Source: Gallionellaceae bacterium
GTDB taxonomy: Bacteria; Pseudomonadota; Gammaproteobacteria; Burkholderiales; Gallionellaceae
Length of the DNA stretch: 34,243 nt
Direction: 5' to 3'
Assembly: GCA_006218055.1 (NCBI GenBank)
Contig: VBWD01000019.1
Span: 1-34,243 of the forward strand
In this document: positions 1-9,452 of the stretch, in pieces
How positions within the stretch are numbered: position 1 is the first letter of the stretch
Layout of the letters: each line of letters starts with the position of its first letter
Translations under genes and position numbers: made by a program
The notes under the pieces: generated by a model
The model's database searches: none
What the model was told of the DNA's origin: nothing
Seen by the model: only the letters and a program-made list of their open reading frames with translations

Positions 1-39
1 CATGTCATACTTTACTGGTGTCGCTTGAGTAGCTGCCAC
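1..39 (-). CDS. 5' end of a leftward gene cut by the window edge
   Basis: A GTG codon at 39-37 is preceded on the minus strand by GGAGGAG (52-46) with a 6-nt spacer, a near-ideal ribosome binding site. The 13 codons left in the window are open and read MAATQATPVKYDM. This is too short to identify a family, so no function is assigned. An FNR-type palindrome lies about 230 bp upstream and could serve this gene. The main doubt is that only 39 nt are visible. Confidence 0.45.
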   Translation of the reverse strand, partial: MAATQATPVKYDM

Positions 40-265
40 AGTAATCTCCTCCCCAGAGCAAGTTAAAAAACCAATGCGCCCAACACACCGATGAACTGGA
101 ATGCGTGGCGCACCCTTTTACTACCTATTCCTAAAGCGCGGCAAATTGTCGCAGTGCTTCGACGACAAGTAAAGCCAAAACTAGTTCCACCCCCAGCATA
201 CCCAACTAAAACCGTCGGGATGGTGCGGCCGGAATGTGGCAGATACTAGGCAATATCTTTGCGGG

Positions 266-289
266 GCTTTTTGATTTAAATCAAAAAGC
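266..289. promoter_or_regulatory. Perfect 24-bp palindrome containing an FNR/Anr-type box
   Basis: Positions 266-289 form an uninterrupted perfect palindrome. Its core, TTGATTTAAATCAA at 271-284, matches the FNR/Anr consensus TTGAT-N4-ATCAA exactly. Being symmetric it could act on either side; the best candidate target is the leftward gene starting at 39. A terminator role is possible but less likely, because the stem is AT-rich and no T-run follows. Confidence 0.5.
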
Positions 290-321
290 ATTCGGATTAA
301 CTATCGGGAGAAGAAAGAAGA

Positions 322-402
322 TGGAGCGGGTGAAGGGGATCGAACCCTCGTATGCAGCTTGGGAAGCTGCCGTTCTACCATTTGAGCAAAGTGATCACCC
401 TC
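322..402 (-). tRNA. tRNA-Gly (CCC anticodon) with a disrupted 5' part, possibly a pseudo-tRNA
   Basis: Read on the minus strand, the 3' three quarters are a textbook tRNA-Gly: D-arm 3' strand, anticodon stem GCAGC/GCTGC around the loop TTCCCAA (anticodon CCC), T-arm with TTCGATC, acceptor strand CACCCGC, discriminator T and an encoded CCA ending at 322. The 5' part is abnormal. The best acceptor partner, GAGGGTG at 402-396, has one mismatch and is followed by about 7 extra nucleotides before the D arm, whose stem GCTC/GAAC also has a mismatch. These same bases encode the first codons of thiS on the other strand. A functional tRNA would need an unusual structure; a degenerate copy is more likely. 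Confidence 0.6.
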
Positions 403-594
403 AGCATCAATGGCATATCGCGCCAATTCCAAACAGAACTCACTGTCACCACACTCATTGAAGAGATGGGACTGACCGGCAAACGTATCGCCCTTGAGCG
501 AAACGGAGACATCGTGCCGCGCAGCACCTTCACTACGCAGTCCTTGGCAGATGGCGACAAACTGGAAGTCGTCGTCGCGGTAGGCGGCGGCTAG
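391..594 (+). CDS. thiS: ThiS, sulfur carrier protein for thiazole synthesis
   Basis: This small ubiquitin-like protein carries sulfur as a C-terminal thiocarboxylate to ThiG during thiamine thiazole formation. From the GTG at 391 it is 67 residues, the usual ThiS length. It begins MITLSING and ends in VGGG, giving the required terminal Gly-Gly. A longer reading from 352 would add residues encoded by the opposite-strand tRNA-like sequence and is rejected. thiG follows after 22 bp, so the two are probably co-transcribed. The odd point is that the start codon lies inside the 5' end of the tRNA-Gly-like sequence, leaving little room for a normal leader or a strong ribosome binding site. Confidence 0.88.
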   Translation: MITLSINGISRQFQTELTVTTLIEEMGLTGKRIALERNGDIVPRSTFTTQSLADGDKLEVVVAVGGG

Positions 595-616
595 AACAAC
601 AATCAGGAACGCAACC

Positions 617-1411
617 ATGAACGACAAACTCATCATCGCAGGCAAGAGCTATTCTTCCCGACTATTGGTCGGTACTGGGAAATATAAAGACTTCACCGAG
701 ACACGCGCCGCATTGGATGCCAGCGGAACCGAGATCGTCACCGTGGCGATTCGTCGCACCAACCTCGGCCAGAACGCGAACGAGCCCAATCTGCTTGATG
801 CCGTACCGCCTTCGAAATTCACCTATCTGCCCAACACCGCAGGTTGCTACACAGCAGAAGACGCGGTGCGCACATTACGGTTAGCGCGCGAACTGCTGGA
901 TGGCCATAGCTTGGTCAAGTTGGAAGTATTGGGCGACCCGCAATCGCTGTATCCCAACGTGATCGAGACCATTGCCGCCGCAAAGACCTTGGTGGCCGAA
1001 GGATTCCAAGTGATGGTGTACACCTCGGACGACCCTATCATCGCCAAGCAACTGGAAGACATCGGCTGCGTCGCCATCATGCCGCTGGCCTCGCTCATTG
1101 GTTCCGGCATGGGTATCCTCAATCCGTGGAATCTGCAACTCATCATGAATAGAGTGAGCGTACCCGTCATCGTGGATGCGGGCGTGGGCACAGCTTCGGA
1201 TGCGGCGATCGCAATGGAGCTAGGCTGTGCAGGCGTACTCATGAACACCGCCATCGCGGGCGCACAAAATCCTGTACTGATGGCAAGTGCGATGAAAAAG
1301 GGCGTAGAAGCGGGACGTGAAGCCTTCCTCGCGGGACGTATGCCTAAGAAGTTGTACAGCGCCAGCCCCAGCTCCCCCACTACTGGCATCATCTCTTCGG
1401 CACGAAACTAA
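617..1411 (+). CDS. thiG: ThiG, thiazole synthase
   Basis: ThiG builds the thiazole phosphate ring of thiamine from deoxyxylulose 5-phosphate, a dehydroglycine-derived imine and sulfur delivered by ThiS. The protein has 264 residues, normal for the family. The lysine that forms the imine with the sugar substrate is visible in [12 protein letters not shown] (about K101). The phosphate-binding and barrel segments [18 protein letters not shown] and [11 protein letters not shown] are intact. The start follows AGGAA with a short spacer. The stop overlaps the trmB start by one base (TAATG), indicating translational coupling in a thiS-thiG-trmB unit. No TPP riboswitch is visible upstream. Confidence 0.95.
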   Translation: MNDKLIIAGKSYSSRLLVGTGKYKDFTETRAALDASGTEIVTVAIRRTNLGQNANEPNLLDAVPPSKFTYLPNTAGCYTAEDAVRTLRLARELLDGHSLVKLEVLGDPQSLYPNVIETIAAAKTLVAEGFQVMVYTSDDPIIAKQLEDIGCVAIMPLASLIGSGMGILNPWNLQLIMNRVSVPVIVDAGVGTASDAAIAMELGCAGVLMNTAIAGAQNPVLMASAMKKGVEAGREAFLAGRMPKKLYSASPSSPTTGIISSARN

Positions 1412-2100
1412 TGAGCGACACAGAAGACCTCAGCACTAGGCATATTCGTAGTTTCGTATTGCGTCAAGGCCGCGTATCCGTGGCACAGCAACGCGCCATC
1501 GACACTCTGCTGCCACGCAGCGGCATCCCGTATGCAGCCCATCCATTCGATCTCGATGTGGCTTTCCGCCGCACGGCGCCCAAAATTTTGGAGATTGGCT
1601 TCGGGATGGGGGACAGCACAGCGACTATCGCTCAGGCCAATCCTGATACTGATTATCTAGCGCTAGAAGTTCACACACCCGGCGTCGGCAACCTACTCAA
1701 ACTGATCGAGTCAGAAAATCTAGAGAACATCCGCATCATGCAACACGATGCAGTTGAAGTTCTGCGCGACATGATTGCTGATGCCAGCTTGGATGGAGTG
1801 CACATCTTCTTTCCCGACCCTTGGCACAAGGCACGCCACAACAAGCGCCGCCTCATCCAGTCGCCCTTCATCGCGCAACTCGTAAAGAAGATAAAAGTCG
1901 GCGGATACATCCATGTCGCCACCGATTGGCAGGATTACGCTGAGCAAGTGCTGCGAGTATTTGATGCAGAGGCCTTGCTGGAGAACACGGCGACCGATTA
2001 CGCACCACGCCCAAGCTACCGCCCGCTCACCAAGTTCGAAAAACGCGGCCTCAATCTAGGGCACGGCGTTTGGGACCTAGTCTTCCGCCGTAAGAAATAG
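1411..2100 (+). CDS. trmB: TrmB, tRNA (guanine-N7-)-methyltransferase
   Basis: TrmB methylates G46 in the variable loop of tRNAs using S-adenosylmethionine. The 229-residue protein shows the SAM-binding motif [13 protein letters not shown] (about residues 55-67) and the family signature [15 protein letters not shown] (about 130-144), which carries catalytic and tRNA-contact residues. The C-terminal [17 protein letters not shown] is typical. It is coupled to thiG by a 1-nt overlap. Its 3' end overlaps the end of hemW, on the opposite strand, by 24 bp, so there is no room for separate terminators. Confidence 0.94.
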   Translation: MSDTEDLSTRHIRSFVLRQGRVSVAQQRAIDTLLPRSGIPYAAHPFDLDVAFRRTAPKILEIGFGMGDSTATIAQANPDTDYLALEVHTPGVGNLLKLIESENLENIRIMQHDAVEVLRDMIADASLDGVHIFFPDPWHKARHNKRRLIQSPFIAQLVKKIKVGGYIHVATDWQDYAEQVLRVFDAEALLENTATDYAPRPSYRPLTKFEKRGLNLGHGVWDLVFRRKK

Positions 2101-3276
2101 CTCCAGCAAGTCATTCAAGAAGCGCTGCCCCAATAGGGTCGGGGCGATGCGCTGATGGTCGCGCGATAACAATCCTCGCCTCTCCGCTTCCAACAACTCG
2201 TTTTGAATAGAAAGCAACGTCAAACTTGTGCGTTCCGCAAACAAGCTGCTATCGAATCCCCCGTTCAAACGTAGCGCATTCATTATGAACTCGAACGGCA
2301 GCGCATCGATCCCCACTTCATTCTCAGCTTGTATCGGTGAACCCGTAGCAATCTGTTGCATATAAGCCAGCGGCTGTTTGTAGCGCGCTTGGCGTAGCAC
2401 CCTATCCGGAAAACTCAGTTTACTGTGCGCCCCCGCTCCAATACCTAAGTAGTCACCGAACTGCCAGTAATTGAGATTGTGCTTGGCACGTCGCTTGGGT
2501 TGCGCGAAGGCGGAGGTCTCGTAATGCTCATAGCCCTGTGCAGCTAACAACTCTTCGATGCGCTGTTGCATCTCGGCGCTCACATCATCATCTGGCAACA
2601 CAGGCGGGTTGTGATGGAATTGCGTATTCGGCTCCAGCGTCAGGTGGTAACAGGACAGATGTTGTGGTTTGTATCGCAACGCAGACTGCACATCCAGCAA
2701 TGCTTCATCCAACGTCTGTGTCGGCAGTGCATACATCAGGTCGAGATTGATGTTGTCGAAGTGCTGTTGCGCGATCTCTATGGCGCGCCTCGCCTCATCT
2801 GCCGAGTGGATACGCCCCAAGGCTTTTAAGTGCATGTCATTGAAACTCTGGATTCCCATCGACAAGCGATTCACCCCCGCCTCGCGGAACGCCGCGAATT
2901 TATCCGCCTCCACCGTGCCGGGGTTCGCCTCCAGCGTGATCTCGGCATTCATATCCAAAGGCAACAACATGCGCACATTGCGCAGGATCTCTCTCACCGC
3001 CTCGCCACTCAACAAACTGGGCGTACCGCCACCGAAGAACACCGTATAGACTTTGCGCCCCCAGATTTGCGGCAACGCCATCTCCAGATCGCGCACCAAT
3101 GCCGCCACATACTCCTTCTCCGGCAAGGCATTGCGTGCCTCATGCGAATTAAAATCGCAATAGGGACATTTGCGCACGCACCAGGGGATGTGGATATATA
3201 AGGACAGCGGAGGTAAGGCTTGAAAGGCTACGCCACGGGAGCGCAGCCCGATTGCTTGCAACTGATGCGAGGTCAT
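2077..3276 (-). CDS. hemW: HemW, radical-SAM heme chaperone (HemN-like)
   Basis: A 399-residue radical SAM protein. The 4Fe-4S ligands lie in the CxxxCxxC motif of [16 protein letters not shown] (about residues 32-46). The next position is Phe rather than the extra Cys of true HemN (CxxxCxxCxC), which places it with HemW heme chaperones rather than oxygen-independent coproporphyrinogen oxidases. GGGTPSLL and the C-terminal HemN domain are present. Its ATG overlaps the rdgB stop by 4 nt (ATGA), so it is translationally coupled as the last gene of the PP2C-rph-rdgB-hemW operon. The N terminus is about 25 residues longer than the shortest homologues, so a later start is possible. Confidence 0.92.
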   Translation of the reverse strand: MTSHQLQAIGLRSRGVAFQALPPLSLYIHIPWCVRKCPYCDFNSHEARNALPEKEYVAALVRDLEMALPQIWGRKVYTVFFGGGTPSLLSGEAVREILRNVRMLLPLDMNAEITLEANPGTVEADKFAAFREAGVNRLSMGIQSFNDMHLKALGRIHSADEARRAIEIAQQHFDNINLDLMYALPTQTLDEALLDVQSALRYKPQHLSCYHLTLEPNTQFHHNPPVLPDDDVSAEMQQRIEELLAAQGYEHYETSAFAQPKRRAKHNLNYWQFGDYLGIGAGAHSKLSFPDRVLRQARYKQPLAYMQQIATGSPIQAENEVGIDALPFEFIMNALRLNGGFDSSLFAERTSLTLLSIQNELLEAERRGLLSRDHQRIAPTLLGQRFLNDLLELFLTAED

Positions 3277-3869
3277 TCGATGCCGCGAGCCTTTAACTTC
3301 TCTAACAATACTTTCATCGCTTTGCCACGATGACTGATGGCATGCTTCTCATCGTGCGTCAGCTCGGCACTCATCTTGCCCAGCTCAGGCAACCAGAAAT
3401 ACGGGTCATAACCGAAACCGCCAGCCCCGCGCGCCTCGCGTGCAATCTCACCATGCCACTCACCCTCGGCGATGACGGGCTGCGCATCACCTGCCCAACG
3501 CACCAACACCAACACGCAGTAGTAATGCGCACGACGGTCGTCGTGCGTCTTCATTGCTTCCAGCAACGCTTGATTATTACGCTCATCCGAACGTGGCATC
3601 CCAGAAAAACGCGCGGATATCACACCCGGCATACCCTTGAGCGCATCCACACAGATACCGGAATCATCCGCCAAGGCAGGCAAGCCGCTTTCACGGCTGG
3701 CGTGGCGTGCCTTTTCCAATGCGTTCTCTACGAAGGTGATATGCGGCTCTTCTGCTTCCGAGATACCAAGTTGCGACTGCGTCACCACCTCAATACCCAA
3801 CGGGGCGAGCATGGTCTGAAATTCAGCCAGCTTGCCTTTATTGTTGGAGGCGATGACCAGCTTCTTCAT
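3273..3869 (-). CDS. rdgB: RdgB, XTP/dITP diphosphatase
   Basis: RdgB hydrolyses non-canonical purine triphosphates (dITP, XTP) and so keeps deaminated bases out of DNA and RNA. The 198-residue protein has the family motifs [11 protein letters not shown] at the N terminus, [11 protein letters not shown] (metal-binding acidic residues, about 68-78), GFGYDPYFW and SHRGKAM near the C terminus. It overlaps both neighbours by 4 nt (rph upstream, hemW downstream), the usual coupled arrangement in proteobacteria. Confidence 0.96.
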   Translation of the reverse strand: MKKLVIASNNKGKLAEFQTMLAPLGIEVVTQSQLGISEAEEPHITFVENALEKARHASRESGLPALADDSGICVDALKGMPGVISARFSGMPRSDERNNQALLEAMKTHDDRRAHYYCVLVLVRWAGDAQPVIAEGEWHGEIAREARGAGGFGYDPYFWLPELGKMSAELTHDEKHAISHRGKAMKVLLEKLKARGIE

Positions 3870-4582
3870 TGCTTCAGCGCCTCGCGTTGCATGGCAATCA
3901 ATTCGGTGATGCCTTTGTGTGCCAGCCCCAGCAACACGTCCATCTCTGCGCGCGAGAAGGCATGACCTTCCGCCGTGCCTTGCACTTCGACGAAATTGCC
4001 GTTGCCCAACATCACCACATTCATATCGGTGTCGCAGGCGGAGTCTTCGACATAGTCCAGATCGAGTACTGGCGTGCCTTCATAGATACCGACCGAGATG
4101 GCGGCGATTCCATCTTTGAGCGGATTCTCTTTCACCAGACCTTTATTCATCAGGCTGGCCACCGCATCGTGCAAGGCAACGAAGGCGCCCGTGATACTCG
4201 CCGTACGCGTGCCGCCATCAGCTTGAATCACGTCGCAATCTAGCGTGATGGTACGTTCGCCCAACTTACCGAGGTCAACCACTGCACGCAGACTACGACC
4301 GATCAAACGCTGAATCTCTTGCGTACGCCCAGATTGCTTACCTTTAGCTGCTTCACGCCCCATGCGTTCACCAGTGGAGCGCGGCAACATGCCATATTCC
4401 GCCGTCACCCAACCTTCACCACTGCCTTTTTTATGTGGAGGTACGCGCTCTTCCACGCTGGCAGTACAGATTACTTTGGTGTCGCCGCACTCGATGAGTA
4501 CAGAGCCTTCGGCGTGTTTGGTGTAGTGACGGGTAATACGGATCGCACGAAGTTGATCGGGCTGACGCTGACTAGGACGCAT
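3866..4582 (-). CDS. rph: Ribonuclease PH
   Basis: RNase PH is a phosphate-dependent 3'-5' exoribonuclease that trims tRNA 3' ends. The 238-residue product is full length, with the N-terminal [39 protein letters not shown] (conserved in RNase PH) and [18 protein letters not shown]. The ATG follows GAGGT at a good distance. It lies between the PP2C phosphatase gene (44 bp upstream) and rdgB (4-nt overlap). Confidence 0.97.
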   Translation of the reverse strand: MRPSQRQPDQLRAIRITRHYTKHAEGSVLIECGDTKVICTASVEERVPPHKKGSGEGWVTAEYGMLPRSTGERMGREAAKGKQSGRTQEIQRLIGRSLRAVVDLGKLGERTITLDCDVIQADGGTRTASITGAFVALHDAVASLMNKGLVKENPLKDGIAAISVGIYEGTPVLDLDYVEDSACDTDMNVVMLGNGNFVEVQGTAEGHAFSRAEMDVLLGLAHKGITELIAMQREALKQ

Positions 4583-4626
4583 GGTGATACCTCTTAAAAA
4601 TTGCGGGAAATCTAGGGAATAACGAC

Positions 4627-5433
4627 TTAGGCAGGCGCTTGGCGCTCGTCAAGGATGATACATACAGGTGTCTCAGAACTGTGTTCTTTTTCGGTATCGC
4701 CCAAACGGGCGACAACGGCTGTAGTGTTGTCGGCACGCGCTCCTTCACGGAACACAGCGACCTCGACCAATTCGACCAACAGATCACCGATCGGTTGAGC
4801 ATAAATAAGCTTCACCAACTCTTCCTGCAACAACGGACTCCAAAAGCCATCACTACATAGCAGCAAAGTATCGCCGCTCATTGCCTCCATGCTGGGCGAA
4901 ACTTCGACATAGAACATATCTTCCACACCGCCCAGGCAATTGGTGATCTTATTGCGATCCGGATGGGTCTTCATCTCCGCTTCGGTGATGATTCCCCAGT
5001 CCGCCCATTGCTGCACCACAGAATGGTCTTTGGTCACATTCGCGACCGCATTGCCACGCAATAGATAGAAGCGCGAATCGCCCGCATGAGCGAACCACAC
5101 TTTGCCATCCTGCACCAACGCCACCACACAAGTCGTTCCGGGATTACCACCTAATTGGTTCTCGCGCGCATAGTCGATGATCGCATCGTGGCCCGCGCGC
5201 ATGGTGGCGCGCAAGAACACTTCAGGCTCTTTTGCACGCCCCTGTTCAAGACGGCTGAATGCTCGCATAAAGGTATACACCGCGATCTGCGCAGCGATCT
5301 CTCCATGCAGATGGCCGCCCATGCCGTCGGCAAGCACCAACAACAGGGCATCATTGGTATAGGCGTAACCCACCCGATCCTGGTTGTATTTGCGACCGCC
5401 GATGTGATTGGCCTGATGGACAGCGAACTTCAT
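4627..5433 (-). CDS. PP2C-family serine/threonine phosphatase
   Basis: A 268-residue PPM/PP2C phosphatase that removes phosphate from Ser/Thr residues using two metal ions. Metal-site motifs are in order: YNQDR (about 16-20), [12 protein letters not shown] (33-45), [18 protein letters not shown] and [12 protein letters not shown] near the end. No membrane segment or extra domain is seen. It is the first gene of the operon leading to rph, rdgB and hemW, with AGGA before its ATG. The likely partner is a Ser/Thr kinase; the only one in this window is at 29127, about 24 kb away. The substrate is unknown. Confidence 0.9.
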   Translation of the reverse strand: MKFAVHQANHIGGRKYNQDRVGYAYTNDALLLVLADGMGGHLHGEIAAQIAVYTFMRAFSRLEQGRAKEPEVFLRATMRAGHDAIIDYARENQLGGNPGTTCVVALVQDGKVWFAHAGDSRFYLLRGNAVANVTKDHSVVQQWADWGIITEAEMKTHPDRNKITNCLGGVEDMFYVEVSPSMEAMSGDTLLLCSDGFWSPLLQEELVKLIYAQPIGDLLVELVEVAVFREGARADNTTAVVARLGDTEKEHSSETPVCIILDERQAPA

Positions 5434-5496
5434 TGTTTTCCTGATTATTTAGTCGCCAGCGTCGCTGTGTTCAGCGGTGACAGGGTGCAATCGTAA

Positions 5497-5502
5497 TATA
5501 AT
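5497..5502 (+). promoter_or_regulatory. Candidate -10 element for yicC
   Basis: A consensus TATAAT lies 45 bp before the yicC ATG, in the divergent region between the PP2C gene and yicC. No good -35 hexamer stands 16-18 bp upstream, so this is only a candidate promoter. Confidence 0.35.
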
Positions 5503-5546
5503 GCGCGGCATTCAGCCCGTGTTTTTTCCTATCCTCTGGAGTCCCG

Positions 5547-6413
5547 ATGATCTACAGCATGACCGGCTTTGCCGTCGCCTCCACCGAACTCGATAGTGGC
5601 TCCCTCTCGCTTGAGTTGCGTGCCGTCAACCATCGTTATCTTGATCTACAGTTGCGCATGCCGGATGAGCTGCGCTCGCAAGAATCCGCCTTGCGTGAGG
5701 CCATCTCAGCCCAATTGACCCGAGGCAAGGTGGAATGCCGTATCGGTTATGCACCTCGCGCTTCCACTCAGAATCCAGCCCACCTCAACCAAGACATGGT
5801 TCAGCAACTGGCCGCATGGAGTATTCGAGTGCGTGAAGTGATGCCTGATGCGCGCCTCTTGTCCGTTGCGGATGTACTGCGCTGGAACGGTGTATTGGAA
5901 AGCCCCGCACTTTCAGCAGACACGATGCAGGCCACATTGCAAAGCCTGATGAAGCAGGTACTGCACGACTTCGCCGCCGCTCGCCAACGCGAAGGGGAGA
6001 AGCTCTTGAGCTTCTTGCTAGAACGCGTCGCTCAGATCGAGGCCTTACGCATCAGCGTCGCACCGCGCATCCCCAATGCGATCATCGCTTACGAAACCAA
6101 GTTGCGCGCGAAATTGTTGGAAGCTTTGGGCAGCGAGGATGACGAGCGCGTGCGCCAAGAGATCACGCTGTACGCAAGCAAGGTCGATGTGGACGAGGAA
6201 CTGTCGCGCCTACAGACGCATCTGGATGAAGTCAAACGTGTGTTGACCAAAGGCGGCACGGTCGGTAAGCGCTTGGATTTCCTGATGCAGGAGTTGCACC
6301 GCGAAGCTAACACTCTGGGCTCAAAATCAGTGGATGCCGAAGTCTCGCGCTGTGCGATGGAGATCAAGATCCTCATCGAACAAATGCGCGAGCAAGTACA
6401 GAACATCGAATAG
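5547..6413 (+). CDS. yicC: YicC-family endoribonuclease
   Basis: A 288-residue YicC family protein, the usual length. The N-terminal MIYSMTGFAVA and LELRAVNHRYLDLQLRMPDE (about 20-40) and the C-terminal KRLDFLMQELHREANTLGSKS are diagnostic. E. coli YicC has been linked to endoribonuclease activity and small-RNA turnover; that role is inferred here from family membership only. CTGGAG stands before the ATG. gmk follows after 9 bp, so yicC-gmk-rpoZ-spoT is probably one unit. Confidence 0.92.
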   Translation: MIYSMTGFAVASTELDSGSLSLELRAVNHRYLDLQLRMPDELRSQESALREAISAQLTRGKVECRIGYAPRASTQNPAHLNQDMVQQLAAWSIRVREVMPDARLLSVADVLRWNGVLESPALSADTMQATLQSLMKQVLHDFAAARQREGEKLLSFLLERVAQIEALRISVAPRIPNAIIAYETKLRAKLLEALGSEDDERVRQEITLYASKVDVDEELSRLQTHLDEVKRVLTKGGTVGKRLDFLMQELHREANTLGSKSVDAEVSRCAMEIKILIEQMREQVQNIE

Positions 6414-6422
6414 GAGAGAACC

Positions 6423-7043
6423 ATGTCCGGCAGTCTTTTCGTCATCAGCGCGCCCTCTGGCGCAGGCAAAACCAGTTTGGTGCATGCCCTGCTCAACATC
6501 AACCCGCAGATCGATCTGTCAGTGTCCTACACCACACGCCAGCCACGTGCCGGAGAGGTTGACGGCAAGGACTACCACTTCGTCAGTCGCGAACTATTCC
6601 TCAGCATGGCACAACGCGGAGAATTTTTAGAGAGCGCCGAGGTGTACGGCAACCTTTATGGCACGTCGCAGAGTTGGATCACGCAAGAGAACGCGAAAGA
6701 TAGAGACATCCTGCTGGAGATCGATTGGCAGGGTGCTGCACAGGTACGCAAATTGTTCCCACACTGTGTCAGTGTATTCATCCTCCCGCCTTCGATAGAA
6801 GCACTTGAGCAACGATTGAAAGGGCGCGGCAAAGACGATGCTTCAGTCATTGAGAAGCGCCTGTCCGCAGCGCGCGAGGATGTATCGCATGTCGCTGAAT
6901 TCGATTATGTTATTATCAACGACAACCTGAACGAGGCGTTACGCGAGCTCAATTCTGTCGTGCTTGCCGCCCGTTTGCGAGGGTCTAGCCAACTGGCAAG
7001 ACATCAGCAGCTCATCAACCAATTACAGACATCGGAGAAATAA
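6423..7043 (+). CDS. gmk: Guanylate kinase
   Basis: This enzyme phosphorylates GMP to GDP with ATP. The 206-residue protein has the P-loop APSGAGKTSL (about residues 10-19), the GMP-binding SYTTRQPRAGEVDGKDYHFV and the LLEIDWQGAAQV segment. A strong TAGGAG site precedes the ATG. rpoZ starts 3 bp after the stop. The coupling to spoT makes sense because Gmk supplies GDP and is itself a known (p)ppGpp target in some bacteria. Confidence 0.97.
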   Translation: MSGSLFVISAPSGAGKTSLVHALLNINPQIDLSVSYTTRQPRAGEVDGKDYHFVSRELFLSMAQRGEFLESAEVYGNLYGTSQSWITQENAKDRDILLEIDWQGAAQVRKLFPHCVSVFILPPSIEALEQRLKGRGKDDASVIEKRLSAAREDVSHVAEFDYVIINDNLNEALRELNSVVLAARLRGSSQLARHQQLINQLQTSEK

Positions 7044-7046
7044 ACC

Positions 7047-7253
7047 ATGGCACGTATCACCGTCGAAGATTGCATGAAGAACATCCCTAACCGTTTCGAG
7101 CTGACACTGGCAGCCGCTTATCGCGCACGTCAGTTGGCCAATGGCGCCAATCACTTGGTAGAAAGCGGCAAAGATAAGCCAACCGTCGTCGCCCTGCGCG
7201 AGATCAGCGAAGGCAAGGTAGGTATCGAGATTCTGAATCGCGGTATGGCCTAA
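7047..7253 (+). CDS. rpoZ: RNA polymerase omega subunit
   Basis: A 68-residue omega subunit that helps assemble RNA polymerase and forms part of a ppGpp-binding site. It starts [30 protein letters not shown], typical of proteobacterial RpoZ, and includes [16 protein letters not shown]. It sits in the conserved gmk-rpoZ-spoT order, 3 bp after gmk, with GGAG just inside the end of gmk. Confidence 0.97.
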   Translation: MARITVEDCMKNIPNRFELTLAAAYRARQLANGANHLVESGKDKPTVVALREISEGKVGIEILNRGMA

Positions 7254-7260
7254 TGTCATT

Positions 7261-7281
7261 GCCGCCGAACACTTCGGCGGC
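7261..7281. other. Stem-loop between rpoZ and spoT
   Basis: A 9-bp perfect stem (GCCGCCGAA with TTCGGCGGC) and a 3-nt loop sit in the 39-bp gap. No T-run follows, so it looks more like an mRNA processing or partial attenuation structure than an intrinsic terminator. It ends 11 bp before the spoT ATG and could affect its translation. Confidence 0.4.
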
Positions 7282-7292
7282 ACTTTCCCTAC

Positions 7293-9416
7293 ATGTCGCA
7301 AGCCGATGCTGACGCGCTCCTGCAAGAGGTTTCCGCCTACCTGAAGTCCGAGGACGTGGCGCTGATCCAATCTGCGCTTGATTTCAGTCACGCCGCTCAT
7401 GCAGGCCAGTTGCGCGAATCGGGCGCTCCCTACGTAACACACCCCATCGCGGTCGCCCGCATCCTCACCCCGCTACACCTTGATGTGCATGCCATCACGG
7501 CCGCCTTGCTACATGACGTAGCAGAAGACACCAATGTCACCATCGAGCAGATCTCGACTCGTTTCGGCAAACAAGTGGCTGACCTGGTCGATGGCCTGAG
7601 CAAGATCGACAAACTACAGTTTGAGACCAAAGAGGACGCTCAGGCGGAGAACTTCCGCAAGATGTTGATGGCGATGGCGCGCGATGTCCGCGTCATTCTC
7701 ATCAAACTTGCCGACCGCTTGCACAACATGCGTACATTGGGTTCGGTATCCAAGGGAAAGAGCGAGCGCATCGCACACGAGACGATGGATATTTATGCCC
7801 CCATCGCCAATCGCCTCGGTTTGAACAACGTCTACCAAGAGTTGGAAGATCTCAGCTTCAAATACCTTCACCCCAACCGTTATTCGGTGCTTTCAAAAGC
7901 ACTCAAAGTCGCACGCGGCAATCGGCGCGAGGTAGTCAGCAAGATATTGGAGGCCATCAGTCAGCGCTTGGCGGACAATCATCTGAAAGCTGAAGTCAAA
8001 GGCCGCGAGAAGCATCTGTACGGCATCTACGAGAAGATGCAGACCAAGTCACTGGCGTTTGCGCAGGTATTGGATATCTACGGCTTCCGCATCTTGGTCG
8101 ATGACGTGCCCTCCTGCTATCTCGCGCTGGGTGTTTTACACGGCCTATATAAGCCATTCCCCGGTAAATTCAAAGACTACATCGCCATTCCCAAAGCCAA
8201 TGGATATCAGTCTTTGCACACGGCATTGTTCGGTCCTTTTGGCACGCCGATCGAGGTACAGATACGTACGCATGAAATGAACAAGTTGGCCGAGAGTGGC
8301 GTAGCCTCTCACTGGCTGTATAAGACTTCCGAAACGCAGATCAACGAGTTGCACCAGAAGACCCATCAATGGTTGCAAAGCTTGTTGGAAAGTCTGGCGC
8401 AGAGTGGTGATTCGGTCGAGTTCCTCGAACACCTGAAAGTCGACCTCTTCCCCGACGAGGTCTATGTATTCTCACCCAAGGGCAAGATATACGCCATGCC
8501 ACGCGGCGCCACCACGGTGGATTTTGCTTATGCGGTACACACCGATATCGGCAATCGCTGCGTTGCCACCAAAGTGAATTCTGAGCTCGTTCCTCTGCGT
8601 ACCGAGCTACGCAACGGTGACCGCGTAGAGATCGTCACAGCACCGCACGCACATCCGAATCCCGCGTGGCTGGGCTACGTCGTCACCAGCAAAGCACGCA
8701 GTGAGATACGACATGCATTGAAGACGATGCATCTTGATGAGTCATCCAAGCTGGGCGAGCGACTTCTCAGCCAAGCACTCACCTCACTCAGCATCAAACT
8801 CCAAGATATTCCTGAGATTTGCTGGGATAGGGTATTAAAGGAAACCGGTAGCAAATCACGTCAAGACCTACTCACTGACATCGGCCTGGGTCGTCGCTTA
8901 AACATGGTCATCGCGCGCCAACTCGCCAAGATGAGCGAAGGCGACAACACAAGGCAAGAATTCAATTCTGGCGGCGTCATCACATTGTTGGGCAATGAAG
9001 GCATGGCCATCCAGTACGCGAAATGTTGCCGCCCTATACCCGGCGATCCGATCATTGGTGTCATCAAGAGCGGGCAGGGGCTGATCGTACATACGCATGA
9101 TTGCCCGACACTGCGTAAAGGTCGCAGTGGTGATGAATGGCTGGATGTAGTGTGGGACAAGAACATCTCTCGACTCTTTGATGTCAGTCTCAAACTTATC
9201 GTAGCCAATCGCCGGGGGGTGCTAGCCAAAGTGGCCGCTGCTATTGCCGAGGCGGAGTCCAACATTGAGAACGTCAACTTCAGCAACGAGGGTGAGTACA
9301 CCGCGACCTATTTCACACTGCAAGTGAATAATCGCCTGCACCTCGCTACCATCATGCGCAACCTGCGCAAGATTCAAGAAGTAATACGCATCATCCGCGT
9401 GAAGAATACAGGCTGA
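7293..9416 (+). CDS. spoT: SpoT/Rel, bifunctional (p)ppGpp synthetase/hydrolase
   Basis: A 707-residue long RSH enzyme that makes and degrades the alarmone (p)ppGpp. The hydrolase HD domain is intact (H50, H74-D75 in LLHDVAEDT, then DRLHNMRTL). The synthetase domain carries GFRILVD and the basic GKFKDYIAIPKANGYQSLHT segment. A basic residue before FKD is typical of bifunctional enzymes, against the acidic ExDD of RelA-only proteins. A TGS domain (EVYVFSPKGKIYAMPRGATTVDFAYAVHTDIG) and a C-terminal ACT domain follow. The gmk-rpoZ-spoT context supports the call. In E. coli, recG is close to spoT; here it lies 21 kb further on. Confidence 0.96.
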   Translation: MSQADADALLQEVSAYLKSEDVALIQSALDFSHAAHAGQLRESGAPYVTHPIAVARILTPLHLDVHAITAALLHDVAEDTNVTIEQISTRFGKQVADLVDGLSKIDKLQFETKEDAQAENFRKMLMAMARDVRVILIKLADRLHNMRTLGSVSKGKSERIAHETMDIYAPIANRLGLNNVYQELEDLSFKYLHPNRYSVLSKALKVARGNRREVVSKILEAISQRLADNHLKAEVKGREKHLYGIYEKMQTKSLAFAQVLDIYGFRILVDDVPSCYLALGVLHGLYKPFPGKFKDYIAIPKANGYQSLHTALFGPFGTPIEVQIRTHEMNKLAESGVASHWLYKTSETQINELHQKTHQWLQSLLESLAQSGDSVEFLEHLKVDLFPDEVYVFSPKGKIYAMPRGATTVDFAYAVHTDIGNRCVATKVNSELVPLRTELRNGDRVEIVTAPHAHPNPAWLGYVVTSKARSEIRHALKTMHLDESSKLGERLLSQALTSLSIKLQDIPEICWDRVLKETGSKSRQDLLTDIGLGRRLNMVIARQLAKMSEGDNTRQEFNSGGVITLLGNEGMAIQYAKCCRPIPGDPIIGVIKSGQGLIVHTHDCPTLRKGRSGDEWLDVVWDKNISRLFDVSLKLIVANRRGVLAKVAAAIAEAESNIENVNFSNEGEYTATYFTLQVNNRLHLATIMRNLRKIQEVIRIIRVKNTG

Positions 9417-9452
9417 TCTTATTTTCGATTCCCTTCATAACTAGGAGGCGAC

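Noticed and set aside
266-289. Intrinsic terminator
   Set aside because: The stem is AT-rich, symmetric and lacks a following T-run, while its centre is an exact FNR-type site.
290-390. TPP riboswitch upstream of thiS
   Set aside because: No THI-box core is visible; the space is taken by the tRNA-Gly-like sequence.
2077-3276. Oxygen-independent coproporphyrinogen oxidase (HemN)
   Set aside because: The extra Cys after the CxxxCxxC motif is replaced by Phe, as in HemW.
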